From Thermoplasmata archaeon (lineage in GTDB: Archaea > Thermoplasmatota > Thermoplasmata > Lutacidiplasmatales > UBA184), in NCBI GenBank assembly GCA_030039995.1, contig JASHUL010000060.1, forward strand, positions 1-7,521: a stretch of DNA of 7,521 nt, written 5' to 3'. The notes beneath the pieces were generated by a model. It did no database searches. It saw only the letters and a program-made list of their open reading frames with translations, and had not been told where the DNA came from. This document shows, one piece after another, positions 1-5,114 of this stretch. Made by a program: the position numbers and the translations under genes. Numbering within the stretch: position 1 is the stretch's first letter; each line of letters starts with the position of its first letter.

Positions 1-300
1 CGCACCGCCGCGGGCGTCGCCCGGACGATCGAGCGCGCGGTCGCTCTCCAACCGTACGTCCGTCGGGTGACCGTGGTCGTCCGACCCGAGCGCGGCGGGC
101 CGACCGGGCGCGGCCGGTTCGCGTATCGCTATCTGACACCGCCGATGCTGGACGTGACCGTCGAGCTCGCGGACGGGCCGGTCGGCGTGACCGCCCGTTT
201 GCGGCATCGGGCGGACCTGCGGTACCCGCTCATGAGCGTGGAACGGGTCGGCGGGGACGCCCGCCCACGCACCGCTCGGGCGGCGCGGTCCCGGCGATAG
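1..300 (+). CDS. C-terminal part of an unrecognised protein (5' end outside window)
   Basis: Frame 1 is open from the first base to a TAG at 298-300, giving 99 codons of a protein whose start lies left of the window. I do not recognise the family. The visible part looks like a small alpha/beta fold: a likely helix (residues about 5-17), a beta-like Val-rich stretch (VTVVVRP), a Gly/Arg-rich loop, then alternating hydrophobic strands (YRYLTPPMLDVTVEL and GVTARLRH), ending in an Arg/Ala-rich, probably disordered tail of about 18 residues. No membrane segment and no Cys or metal motif is visible. Candidate internal starts (GTG at 67, ATG at 144) exist, but the conserved-looking sequence continues upstream of them, so I treat the gene as truncated by the window edge. 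It converges on the minus-strand membrane protein gene with only 6 bases between stop codons. Coding status rests on the open frame, the tight convergent packing and the plausible protein composition. Confidence 0.6.
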   Translation, partial: RTAAGVARTIERAVALQPYVRRVTVVVRPERGGPTGRGRFAYRYLTPPMLDVTVELADGPVGVTARLRHRADLRYPLMSVERVGGDARPRTARAARSRR

Positions 301-306
301 GGCGGT

Positions 307-834
307 TCACGGGGCGGGCGGGGGCGACGCCGGCGCGACGGGAGCTGGGGCGGACGTCGGAGATGCCTTCGGCGACCGACGCGCGACGAGGCCGACCAGG
401 AAAACGACGATCCCGACGACGACGAGCACCGTCCCCTCGCTCGCGAGCCCGACGGTGATCTTGAACGTCACGGTGACCGACGGAGCACCATCGTAGAGGA
501 CCCCCATGATGACCGAGCCGCCGTTCGGCTGGCTCAAGCTGAACGTCCCGCTCGTGCCGTTCTCGAACGTGATCCCCGAGAGGTCCGAGGAGGCGTTGCA
601 GGTCCCGCTGCACGCCGCCGCGGCGACCTCGACGGGGGTCGAACCGTTCACCGACCAGGAGACCGAGACCGGGATCGACCCCATGAGCGAGTAGCCGCTC
701 ACGCTCCCCAGATAGTACGGCGTCTCGGAACCGGAATTGACCGTCTGATTGCTCTCGGGCAGCAACGGAACGAAGAGGAGGGCCGCCCCGAGGACCGCCA
801 AGATGACCCCGAGTGCTACGAGACCCCCGCGCAT
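307..834 (-). CDS. Two-helix surface protein with sequon-rich extracellular domain and Pro/Ala-rich tail
   Basis: A 175-residue protein of unknown function. It begins with a short basic-free N terminus and a hydrophobic helix (residues about 5-24) that can act as a signal anchor. A Ser/Thr/Gly-rich, beta-strand-like region follows (about 25-133), then a second hydrophobic helix (about 134-151). RR at 152-153 marks the cytoplasmic side, and a Pro/Ala-rich tail of about 20 residues ends the protein. The predicted topology is N-in, domain out, tail in. The outer domain has four N-X-S/T sequons (Asn29, 63, 80, 92) and a close cysteine pair (Cys75, Cys79; CSGTC) that could form a disulfide. Such proteins are common and poorly characterised in Thermoplasmatota-type archaea; sequons are consistent with S-layer or cell-surface glycoproteins, but that is inference. 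The ATG at 834 directly precedes the hydrophobic helix. The gene lies 64 bases downstream of citrate synthase on the same strand, so it may be read through or use a weak promoter of its own. No enzymatic motif is visible. Confidence 0.75.
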   Translation of the reverse strand: MRGGLVALGVILAVLGAALLFVPLLPESNQTVNSGSETPYYLGSVSGYSLMGSIPVSVSWSVNGSTPVEVAAAACSGTCNASSDLSGITFENGTSGTFSLSQPNGGSVIMGVLYDGAPSVTVTFKITVGLASEGTVLVVVGIVVFLVGLVARRSPKASPTSAPAPVAPASPPPAP

Positions 835-860
835 CGGAACCGGGCGACCATCCGGCTCCC

Positions 861-870
861 GTTACATCAA
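861..870 (-). promoter_or_regulatory. Weak TATA-like element for the surface protein gene
   Basis: On the minus strand this reads TTGATGTAAC, the only AT-rich patch in the 64-base gap after citrate synthase. Its centre lies about 32 bases before the ATG at 834. With the usual archaeal spacing of about 25 bases from TATA centre to transcription start, the transcript would begin only a few bases before the ATG, i.e. nearly leaderless. The match to the archaeal TATA consensus is poor, so this could equally be chance. Confidence 0.25.
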
Positions 871-898
871 TCCCGCGGTCGGACGGGCCGGGTCGCGA

Positions 899-2029
899 CT
901 ACCCTCGCTCCGCGAGGGGAACGTACGTGAGGTCGACCGCCCCGACGTACTTCGCCGTCGGCCGGATCAGCCGCAGGTCCTGGTACTCCTCCAGCACGTG
1001 CGCGGTCCAGCCGGCGACTCGACTCGCGGCGAAGATCGGCGTGAAGAGGTCGTGCGGCAGGTCGAGCAGGGAATAGATCGAACCGGAGTAGAGGTCGACG
1101 TTCGGGTAGAGGCCCTTCTCGCGGTGGACGACCTCCTCCACGCGGCGGAGGAGCTCGTAGTACCGGAGGTTCCCCTTCGCCTCCCCGACCTTCCGGGACC
1201 ATTCGCGGAGGATCGTCGCGCGCGGGTCTTCGACCTTGTAGACCCGGTGCCCGAACCCCATGATCCGTTCGTGCTTCGCGAGCTTGTCCTTCACCACGGT
1301 CTCGCAGAGCTCGGGGGTGCCGATCTCGTTCAGGAGGTCCATGACGCGTTCGTTGGCGCCGCCGTGCAGCGGACCCTTGAGGGTCCCGACGGCGCTCGTC
1401 ACCGCGCTGTAGAGGTCGGAGAGCGTGGACGCGGTGACCCGGGCCGCGAACGTCGAGGCGTTGAGCTCGTGGTCCGCGTGGAGGATCAAGGCGACGTCGA
1501 CCGCCCGTGCTTCGAGTTCGGTCGGGTCTCGGTCGAGGAGCGCGTAGAGCAGGTACGCCGCCTGCGAGAGCTCGGGTCGGGCTCGCAAGGGCGCCCGGCC
1601 GGTACGCCGACGGTGGAACGTCCCGAGGATCGTGGGCAGGGCGGCGGTGAGGCGCTGCGCACCGCCGATGGAGCTCTCGCCCGGCTTCGTCTCGTCCGGC
1701 TCGAAGAGCGCGAGCGCACTGACGCTCGTCCGCAGCACGTCCATCGGCGTGCTCTCGAGCGGCATCGACTCGATCCGTTCGACGAGCGGGGGCGGGAGCG
1801 TGCGCAGCGTCCCGAACCGGGTCTTCAGGTCGGCCAGCTGAGCTGCGGTCGGGAGCCGCCCGTACCACAGCAGGTACGCGACCTCCTCGAACGTGGACTG
1901 CGCGGCGAGGTCGCGGATATCGTACCCCTGGTAGATCAGCCGGCCGCGCACCCCGTCGATGAAGCAGATCCGCGACTCGAGGGCGACCACGTCCTCGAGT
2001 CCGCGCTGAACGCCCGGTGTCGCGACCAT
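899..2029 (-). CDS. gltA: Citrate synthase
   Basis: Condenses acetyl-CoA with oxaloacetate to give citrate and CoA, the entry step of the TCA cycle, in the cytoplasm. The 376-residue length matches the short archaeal/Gram-positive type (dimeric, without the N-terminal domain of E. coli GltA). Family landmarks are complete and in order: GLEDVVALES at 10-19 and IDG at 24-26; the GYDI..LA..STFEEVAYLLWYG block at 35-57; HADHELNAST at 184-193; LHGGANE with catalytic His222; GFGHRVYK..DPRA with catalytic His261; PNVDLYSG with catalytic Asp312; and SRVAGW with an active-site Arg337. The start at ATG 2029 leaves a normal short leader of about ten residues before GLED. A small oddity is Gln34 before GYDI, where many relatives have Arg. 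The gene follows the MFS gene by 33 bases on the same strand, with no clear promoter between, suggesting co-transcription. 2-Methylcitrate synthase is a close relative and cannot be excluded from sequence alone; no prp-type genes are nearby, favouring citrate synthase. Confidence 0.96.
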   Translation of the reverse strand: MVATPGVQRGLEDVVALESRICFIDGVRGRLIYQGYDIRDLAAQSTFEEVAYLLWYGRLPTAAQLADLKTRFGTLRTLPPPLVERIESMPLESTPMDVLRTSVSALALFEPDETKPGESSIGGAQRLTAALPTILGTFHRRRTGRAPLRARPELSQAAYLLYALLDRDPTELEARAVDVALILHADHELNASTFAARVTASTLSDLYSAVTSAVGTLKGPLHGGANERVMDLLNEIGTPELCETVVKDKLAKHERIMGFGHRVYKVEDPRATILREWSRKVGEAKGNLRYYELLRRVEEVVHREKGLYPNVDLYSGSIYSLLDLPHDLFTPIFAASRVAGWTAHVLEEYQDLRLIRPTAKYVGAVDLTYVPLAERG

Positions 2030-2062
2030 CGGCCCTTGCCCGACGGCGCGAAACGGTCGGGA

Positions 2063-3469
2063 CTAATGGGGTTTCGCGGTCGGGGCGGGCTCGGGAACGT
2101 GGGCCGGCGCCGGCGCGACCACGACCGCGACGGTCTCGGGAGCCCCGGTCCGCCGGCGCCGGTAGGCCACCACGGCGGCCGTCCAAAGCGGGATCGAGAT
2201 GAGGAGAGCCCCCGCCGCGACGAGGAAGACGAGTCGGAAGCTGCCGAACACCGCAAGGACTCCCGAGAGGGCCGCGCCGAGCACCGCCGCGCCCCCTCCG
2301 AGCGCGCTGTTCACGCCCAACAGCCCTCCGGCGTCCCGGCGCTCGAGCCCCCGGAACAAGAGCAGCGAGCTCGCGGTCGTGTAGACCGCGATCGCCCCGC
2401 CCAGCACCGCGAACGAGACGAGGTTGGCGGCCAACGCGTCCGTGCCGAACAGGAGGGCGAACGTGAACCCGGCCGTGGCGAGGTACCCCAGACTGCGCAC
2501 GTACGTCGACCAGCGCACGAGCGCGTCCGGCCCGATGCGGTTCGCGAGCCGTCCGGAGAGCGGGTAGAGGAACACCTGGGCGAGGTTGTTCGCGACGTTC
2601 ACGAGGAAGATCGAGGCGACGCCCAGACCGGCGGTGTAGAGATACGGAGTGTACGAGATGTTGTAGAGGTTCGAGGCGAGGTTGAACAGGAACATCGCGC
2701 CCATGATGAGCGGCAGCTCGTGGTGCATCTCTTCGATGACCCAGAGGCGAAAGCGCGCGAGCCGCGACGGACCGGCCTTCGGGTGTCGCGGAAAGAACGG
2801 GATCGAGATCCGAAGCGACGAGGAGATGTGGAGCCGCGAGGCGAGGCTCTCCGGGTGCTTCGCGACGCTCGCGTTCGTCAGCAGGCGGCCCGCCTCCCGG
2901 ATCCCGAACCACAGCGCCACCGCGCTCACGGCGGCGAGGGCCGCGAGGACGTAGAGCAGTGCCGCGAGGGCGTCGTTCGCGACCGTCCAGAAGTAGCCGA
3001 TGAGGAGACCGGCGACCGAGCCGACCATGCTCATCTCCTGGAACGAAGCGAACGCGGTCGCCCGTTCCTTCTCGGAGAACTTCTCGAGGATCAGGAGGTT
3101 CGCCGCGTTCGTCCCGGCGGGCGAGAGCAACCCGATCGCCGTGTAGAGCACGTAGAGCCACGGCAGGGACCCGATGTGGGTGAGCCCGAGATACAGCGCC
3201 GCGTACCCTCCGTAATTCGCGAGGAGGAACGCCCGACGCCCCCGGTAGAGGTCCGCGAGACGGCCCCAGACGACCGACGAGAGGATGACGGACGAGTTGA
3301 ACAACGTCGCCGCCACCGCGACGTCCGCCCAGCTCCCGTGGAGCGGGATCAGGATGAGGAGCGGGAGCACAACACCGAACCCGGCGGTCGCCGCGTTGAT
3401 GGGTACGAAGGCGAGGAGCCACGGCCGGGCGACCAACCGGCCGGGCCACGTTCGAAGCGACAGCGACAT
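2063..3469 (-). CDS. Major facilitator superfamily (MFS) transporter, substrate unknown
   Basis: A 468-residue integral membrane protein with about twelve hydrophobic helices in two halves, which fits a secondary transporter of the MFS family. The loop after helix 2 carries a recognisable motif A (WGRLADLYRGRR, residues 68-79), which in this family lies on the cytoplasmic side and controls conformational switching. A weaker copy occurs at the matching place in the second half (SGRLANRIG, 305-313). A cytoplasmic loop of about 60 residues (190-248), rich in His, Ser and Arg, joins the halves, and the protein ends in a basic patch (YRRRR, 436-440) plus a Pro/Ala/Val-rich tail. The Asn-rich helix 7 region (NLASNLYN) may line the substrate path. 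I cannot assign a substrate; drug-efflux-like and metabolite-transporter subfamilies both fit. The gene is first of a likely pair with citrate synthase, so a carboxylate or other central metabolite is possible, but that is guilt by association only. The ATG at 3469 lies about 35 bases from a good TATA-like box. Confidence 0.9.
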   Translation of the reverse strand: MSLSLRTWPGRLVARPWLLAFVPINAATAGFGVVLPLLILIPLHGSWADVAVAATLFNSSVILSSVVWGRLADLYRGRRAFLLANYGGYAALYLGLTHIGSLPWLYVLYTAIGLLSPAGTNAANLLILEKFSEKERATAFASFQEMSMVGSVAGLLIGYFWTVANDALAALLYVLAALAAVSAVALWFGIREAGRLLTNASVAKHPESLASRLHISSSLRISIPFFPRHPKAGPSRLARFRLWVIEEMHHELPLIMGAMFLFNLASNLYNISYTPYLYTAGLGVASIFLVNVANNLAQVFLYPLSGRLANRIGPDALVRWSTYVRSLGYLATAGFTFALLFGTDALAANLVSFAVLGGAIAVYTTASSLLLFRGLERRDAGGLLGVNSALGGGAAVLGAALSGVLAVFGSFRLVFLVAAGALLISIPLWTAAVVAYRRRRTGAPETVAVVVAPAPAHVPEPAPTAKPH

Positions 3470-3499
3470 CGTTCGGGGCCGGCGCTACGGGGCCCCCTA

Positions 3500-3508
3500 C
3501 TTAATTTT
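3500..3508 (-). promoter_or_regulatory. TATA-like box of the MFS-citrate synthase unit
   Basis: Read on the minus strand this is AAAATTAAG, an isolated AT tract in GC-rich DNA and a good archaeal TATA-like element. Its centre is about 35 bases before the MFS ATG at 3469, predicting transcription start near 3478-3480 and a leader of only about ten bases. No Shine-Dalgarno sequence is evident in that leader, which agrees with near-leaderless translation. Confidence 0.6.
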
Positions 3509-3543
3509 GGGAGCGTGGAGTGGAGGTGTCGGGTCGAGTCGAA

Positions 3544-3556
3544 TTCTCGGCGAGAA
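3544..3556. promoter_or_regulatory. 13-base perfect inverted repeat in the divergent promoter region
   Basis: TTCTCG-G-CGAGAA: two 6-base arms around one central base, lying between the two divergent TATA-like boxes (about 36 bases from the MFS box, 25 from the RAM-protein box). The size and position fit an operator for a dimeric regulator, possibly of Lrp/AsnC type, which would be able to affect both directions. No regulator with a DNA-binding domain is encoded in the window, so the binder is unknown. A chance palindrome in GC-rich DNA is possible. Confidence 0.35.
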
Positions 3557-3572
3557 CGACGGCCCTCGCCGA
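3547..3572. promoter_or_regulatory. 8-base inverted repeat with 10-base spacer, just upstream of a TATA-like box
   Basis: Arms TCGGCGAG (3547-3554) and CTCGCCGA (3565-3572) are perfect inverse complements separated by ten bases, so their centres are 18 bases apart, roughly two helical turns. The left arm shares bases with the 13-base palindrome. The right arm ends ten bases before the TATA-like box of the plus-strand unit, where a bound protein could either block or recruit TBP/TFB. As RNA it would lie outside the predicted transcript, so a DNA operator is more likely than a hairpin. Confidence 0.35.
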
Positions 3573-3581
3573 ATCTCAACG

Positions 3582-3590
3582 CTTATTAAG
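3582..3590 (+). promoter_or_regulatory. TATA-like box of the RAM-protein unit
   Basis: CTTATTAAG stands out as AT-rich in its surroundings. With the usual archaeal spacing, transcription would begin near 3611-3613. This places the start of the RNA downstream of the upstream in-frame TTG (3599) and about 17 bases before the GTG at 3629, which therefore decides the start codon of the gene. Confidence 0.6.
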
Positions 3591-3613
3591 GGGGGTCGTT
3601 GTCGCGCCCATTC

Positions 3614-3620
3614 GAGGGTG
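3614..3620 (+). promoter_or_regulatory. Shine-Dalgarno-like sequence deciding the GTG start
   Basis: GAGGGTG lies eight bases before the GTG at 3629 and resembles the complement of the 16S rRNA 3' end (GGAGGTG). It falls inside the short leader predicted from the TATA-like box, supporting translation from 3629. Confidence 0.45.
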
Positions 3621-3628
3621 TTTCGGGC

Positions 3629-3862
3629 GTGGCCATCGGCTTTGTCTTGATCAGCACGGCCCCGGCCAAGGAGCACGAGGTCTACACCGAGCTGCTCCGG
3701 GTGAAGGGAATCGTGGAGCTGCACCCCCTCTTTGGGGAGTACGACCTCATTGCCAAGGTCGAAGCCGAAGACTTTAACGCCCTGGGGCAGCTGGTCGTCG
3801 ACAAGATCCGCTCCGTCCCGGGCGTCATCGACACGAAGACCCTCACCGGCATCAAATTCTGA
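3629..3862 (+). CDS. Stand-alone Lrp/AsnC effector-binding (RAM) domain protein
   Basis: A 77-residue protein consisting only of the regulation-of-amino-acid-metabolism (RAM) domain, without the helix-turn-helix half of a full Lrp/AsnC regulator. The beta-alpha-beta-beta-alpha-beta order is easy to follow: strand AIGFVLIST (2-10), helix KEHEVYTELLRV (14-25), strand GIVELHPLF (27-35), the hallmark GEYDLIAKVEA (36-46), helix DFNALGQLVVDKIR (48-61) and strand VIDTKTLTGI (66-75). In full-length relatives this domain binds amino acids or other small effectors and builds dimers and octamers; single-domain versions are frequent in archaea and may bind effectors or oligomerise with full regulators, but their roles are mostly untested. 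I chose the GTG at 3629 over the TTG at 3599 because the family begins right at this strand and because the promoter and ribosome-binding geometry exclude the TTG. A 3-helix membrane protein follows after ten bases, so the two are likely co-transcribed. Confidence 0.88.
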   Translation: MAIGFVLISTAPAKEHEVYTELLRVKGIVELHPLFGEYDLIAKVEAEDFNALGQLVVDKIRSVPGVIDTKTLTGIKF

Positions 3863-3868
3863 AGGGTA
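3863..3868 (+). promoter_or_regulatory. Shine-Dalgarno-like sequence of the small membrane protein gene
   Basis: AGGGTA lies within the ten-base gap after the RAM gene stop, four bases before the ATG at 3873 (the purine run GAAGGG begins inside the preceding TGA stop). It supports this ATG as the true start and translation from a polycistronic message. Confidence 0.35.
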
Positions 3869-3872
3869 CGAA

Positions 3873-4202
3873 ATGATCGGTCTGGTTGGGTCCACGGTAG
3901 CGATCGGCGGCTGGCAGTTCCTGACGATCCTCCTCCTCGTCTTCGGTCTGTTCCTGATCCTGGCGGGCGTCTTCACCGCCTACTTCGGCAGCGGCAAGAG
4001 CCGTACGATCGGCGTGGCCCTCCTCGTGGTCGGGCTGGTCGTCGGGATCCTCACCGGCTACCTCTACCACAACGGCTCGTTCGGGGGGCAGTCCGGGCAG
4101 CTCGGTTCGCTCCTCTGGGAGTCGTTCCTCGTGATCGTCGCCGCCGTCATCGGCGCGCTGGTCGCGGTCGGGATCTTCCTGGTCGCGATCATGAAGTCGT
4201 AA
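3873..4202 (+). CDS. Small membrane protein with three predicted helices
   Basis: A 109-residue protein of unknown function, almost entirely membrane-embedded. Hydrophobic helices are visible at about 14-36, 46-66 and 82-106, with short loops. The first loop is basic (GSGKSR, 39-44) and so probably cytoplasmic, which places the Gly/Gln-rich second loop (about 67-80, NGSFGGQSGQLGS) outside, with one sequon (Asn67). The protein ends soon after helix 3 with MKS. No catalytic, metal or transporter signature is visible. The frame is open upstream of the ATG, but that part is a shadow of the RAM gene; the ATG at 3873 follows the RAM stop by ten bases with a ribosome-binding sequence. Tight spacing implies co-transcription and possibly a functional link: the RAM protein could sense something related to this membrane protein, but nothing in either sequence proves it. 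Confidence 0.8.
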   Translation: MIGLVGSTVAIGGWQFLTILLLVFGLFLILAGVFTAYFGSGKSRTIGVALLVVGLVVGILTGYLYHNGSFGGQSGQLGSLLWESFLVIVAAVIGALVAVGIFLVAIMKS

Positions 4203-4216
4203 CCGGGGCTCCTCGG

Positions 4217-4233
4217 TCGACCCTCGGGGTCGA
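4217..4233 (+). other. Seven-base hairpin just before the SAM hydrolase start
   Basis: Arms TCGACCC (4217-4223) and GGGTCGA (4227-4233) with a 3-base loop form a perfect GC-rich hairpin in the 36-base gap between the small membrane protein and the SAM hydrolase. Its 3' arm ends five bases before the ATG at 4239. In RNA it would cover the ribosome-binding area of that gene. It could reduce translation, mark RNA processing, or be chance; no T tract follows, so a terminator is unlikely. Confidence 0.3.
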
Positions 4234-4238
4234 GACGG

Positions 4239-5066
4239 ATGCGCGCGCCCGCCGGACCCCGGCTGATCACGCTCACCAGCGACATCGGTTCGGCCTACGC
4301 GGCCCAGATGAAGGCGGTCCTCGCCCATCGGCTGCTCCCCGGGAACGTGGTCGACCTCGCGCACGACCTTCGACCCCACGCCGTCGGGGAGGCGGCGTTC
4401 CTCCTCCGGGCGATGGCGGGCGGCTTTCCCCCGGGGACCGTCCACGTCGCGGTCGTCGACCCGGGCGTCGGTGGACGCCGGGCGCCGATCGCGATCGAGT
4501 GCGGCGACGGCTCGACCCTCGTCGGGCCGGACAACGGCGTCCTCTGGCCGCTCGCGACGCTCCTCGGACGGCCGAAAGCCTATCGGATCGACCCCGCGAA
4601 GCTGGGGAGCCGCGGACGGGTCGGAACGACGTTCGACGGGCGGGACCTGTTCGCCCCGACCGCGGCCCGTCTCGCGCTCGGTGTTCGAGCCTCCCGTCTC
4701 GGTCGGCCGATCCGGCCCCGCCCGTATTCCGTCCCCACCGCCCGAGCGACCGCGGGGGGGGCGCGCGGGGAGGTCCTCCACATCGACCGGTTCGGTAATC
4801 TGATCACCGACGTGCCGACCGACTGGCTACCGGACAGCGCCCCGCGGGTCACGGTACGGATCGACCGCGGGCGACCGCGGACCGTCCCCGTGGCGAGGAG
4901 CTACGAGACGCTCGCCCGAGGACGCGCGGGACTCCTCGGCTCGAGCTTCGGCCTTCTCGAGGTCGCCGTGCGGGAGGGGAGCGCCGCTCGGCGATGGAGC
5001 GCCGGGACCGGCAGTCGTGTCGAGCTTCGGTGGCCCTCGGGTCCCCGCGGACGAGACCGTAAATAG
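4239..5066 (+). CDS. S-adenosyl-L-methionine hydroxide adenosyltransferase (SAM hydrolase, DUF62 family)
   Basis: Family members split SAM with water to adenosine and L-methionine in the cytoplasm; they are structural relatives of bacterial fluorinase and chlorinase. At 275 residues the length is normal. Motifs seen: the N-terminal LITLTSDIG..YAAQMKAVL (9-28); AVVDPGVGGRR (71-81); VGPDNGVLWPL (95-105); TFDGRDLFAP.AARLA.G (131-148); and, in the C-terminal barrel domain, VLHIDRFGNLITDV (179-192) and a late SYETLARGRAGLLGSSFGLLEVAV segment. From the characterised Pyrococcus horikoshii enzyme I recall a catalytic Asp68-Arg75-His127 set. Asp74 and Arg81 match at a constant offset of six, but the His position is Asp133 here, so activity may be altered. 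The ATG at 4239 gives a family-like start. An eight-G run (4754-4761) lies in the linker between domains, yet motifs on both sides are in one frame. It follows the small membrane protein by 36 bases and precedes dnaJ by 48. Confidence 0.92.
   Translation: MRAPAGPRLITLTSDIGSAYAAQMKAVLAHRLLPGNVVDLAHDLRPHAVGEAAFLLRAMAGGFPPGTVHVAVVDPGVGGRRAPIAIECGDGSTLVGPDNGVLWPLATLLGRPKAYRIDPAKLGSRGRVGTTFDGRDLFAPTAARLALGVRASRLGRPIRPRPYSVPTARATAGGARGEVLHIDRFGNLITDVPTDWLPDSAPRVTVRIDRGRPRTVPVARSYETLARGRAGLLGSSFGLLEVAVREGSAARRWSAGTGSRVELRWPSGPRGRDRK
4754..4761 (+). repeat. Run of eight G within the SAM hydrolase gene
   Basis: An uninterrupted G8 tract spans codons 172-175 (Ala-Gly-Gly-Ala) in the probable linker between the two domains. 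Such runs are prone to slippage and to sequencing error. Conserved motifs before (GRDLFAP) and after (DRFGNLIT) are in the same frame, so the gene reads as intact. Confidence 0.6.
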
Positions 5067-5078
5067 CCACGACCGTAA
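5055..5078 (+). promoter_or_regulatory. Candidate dnaJ promoter region with a direct repeat
   Basis: The octamer GACCGTAA occurs at 5055-5062 and again at 5071-5078, exactly 16 bases apart, straddling the SAM hydrolase stop codon. The first copy merges into GTAAATAG (5059-5066), the only TATA-like patch before dnaJ; it predicts transcription start near 5088 and a leader of about 26 bases. The repeat could be a regulator site or coincidence. The absence of a good ribosome-binding sequence before dnaJ is compatible with either arrangement. Confidence 0.3.
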
Positions 5079-5091
5079 GAGCGAACGGGAC

Positions 5092-5104
5092 GGCCGGTCC
5101 GGCC
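5092..5104. repeat. 13-base inverted repeat before dnaJ
   Basis: GGCCGG-T-CCGGCC is a perfect palindrome around one base, ending ten bases before the dnaJ ATG. It overlaps the predicted transcription start zone and could be an operator or a small RNA stem, but all-GC palindromes arise easily in DNA of this composition. Confidence 0.25.
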
Positions 5105-5114
5105 CGCGGCGAGC

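Noticed and set aside
867..3449. An 860-codon open frame on the minus strand in another frame
   Set aside because: It runs through both citrate synthase and the MFS gene out of frame; the product is low-complexity Arg/Gly/Pro-rich sequence with no family feature.
749..3589. A 946-codon open frame on the plus strand
   Set aside because: It lies opposite citrate synthase and the MFS transporter, both clearly real. Its product is Arg/Glu/Asp/Pro-rich without folds or motifs, as expected for the antisense of GC-rich coding DNA with few stop codons.
3599..3628. TTG at 3599 as start of the RAM protein
   Set aside because: It lies only eight bases after the TATA-like box, so it would fall upstream of the expected RNA start; the added ten residues do not belong to the RAM fold, while GTG 3629 has a ribosome-binding sequence.
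4217..4233. The hairpin before the SAM hydrolase as an intrinsic terminator
   Set aside because: No T tract follows the stem, and a gene starts five bases later in the same direction.
3852..4781. A 309-codon minus-strand open frame opposite the small membrane protein and SAM hydrolase
   Set aside because: The plus-strand SAM hydrolase is certain, and the antisense product is a charged low-complexity sequence.
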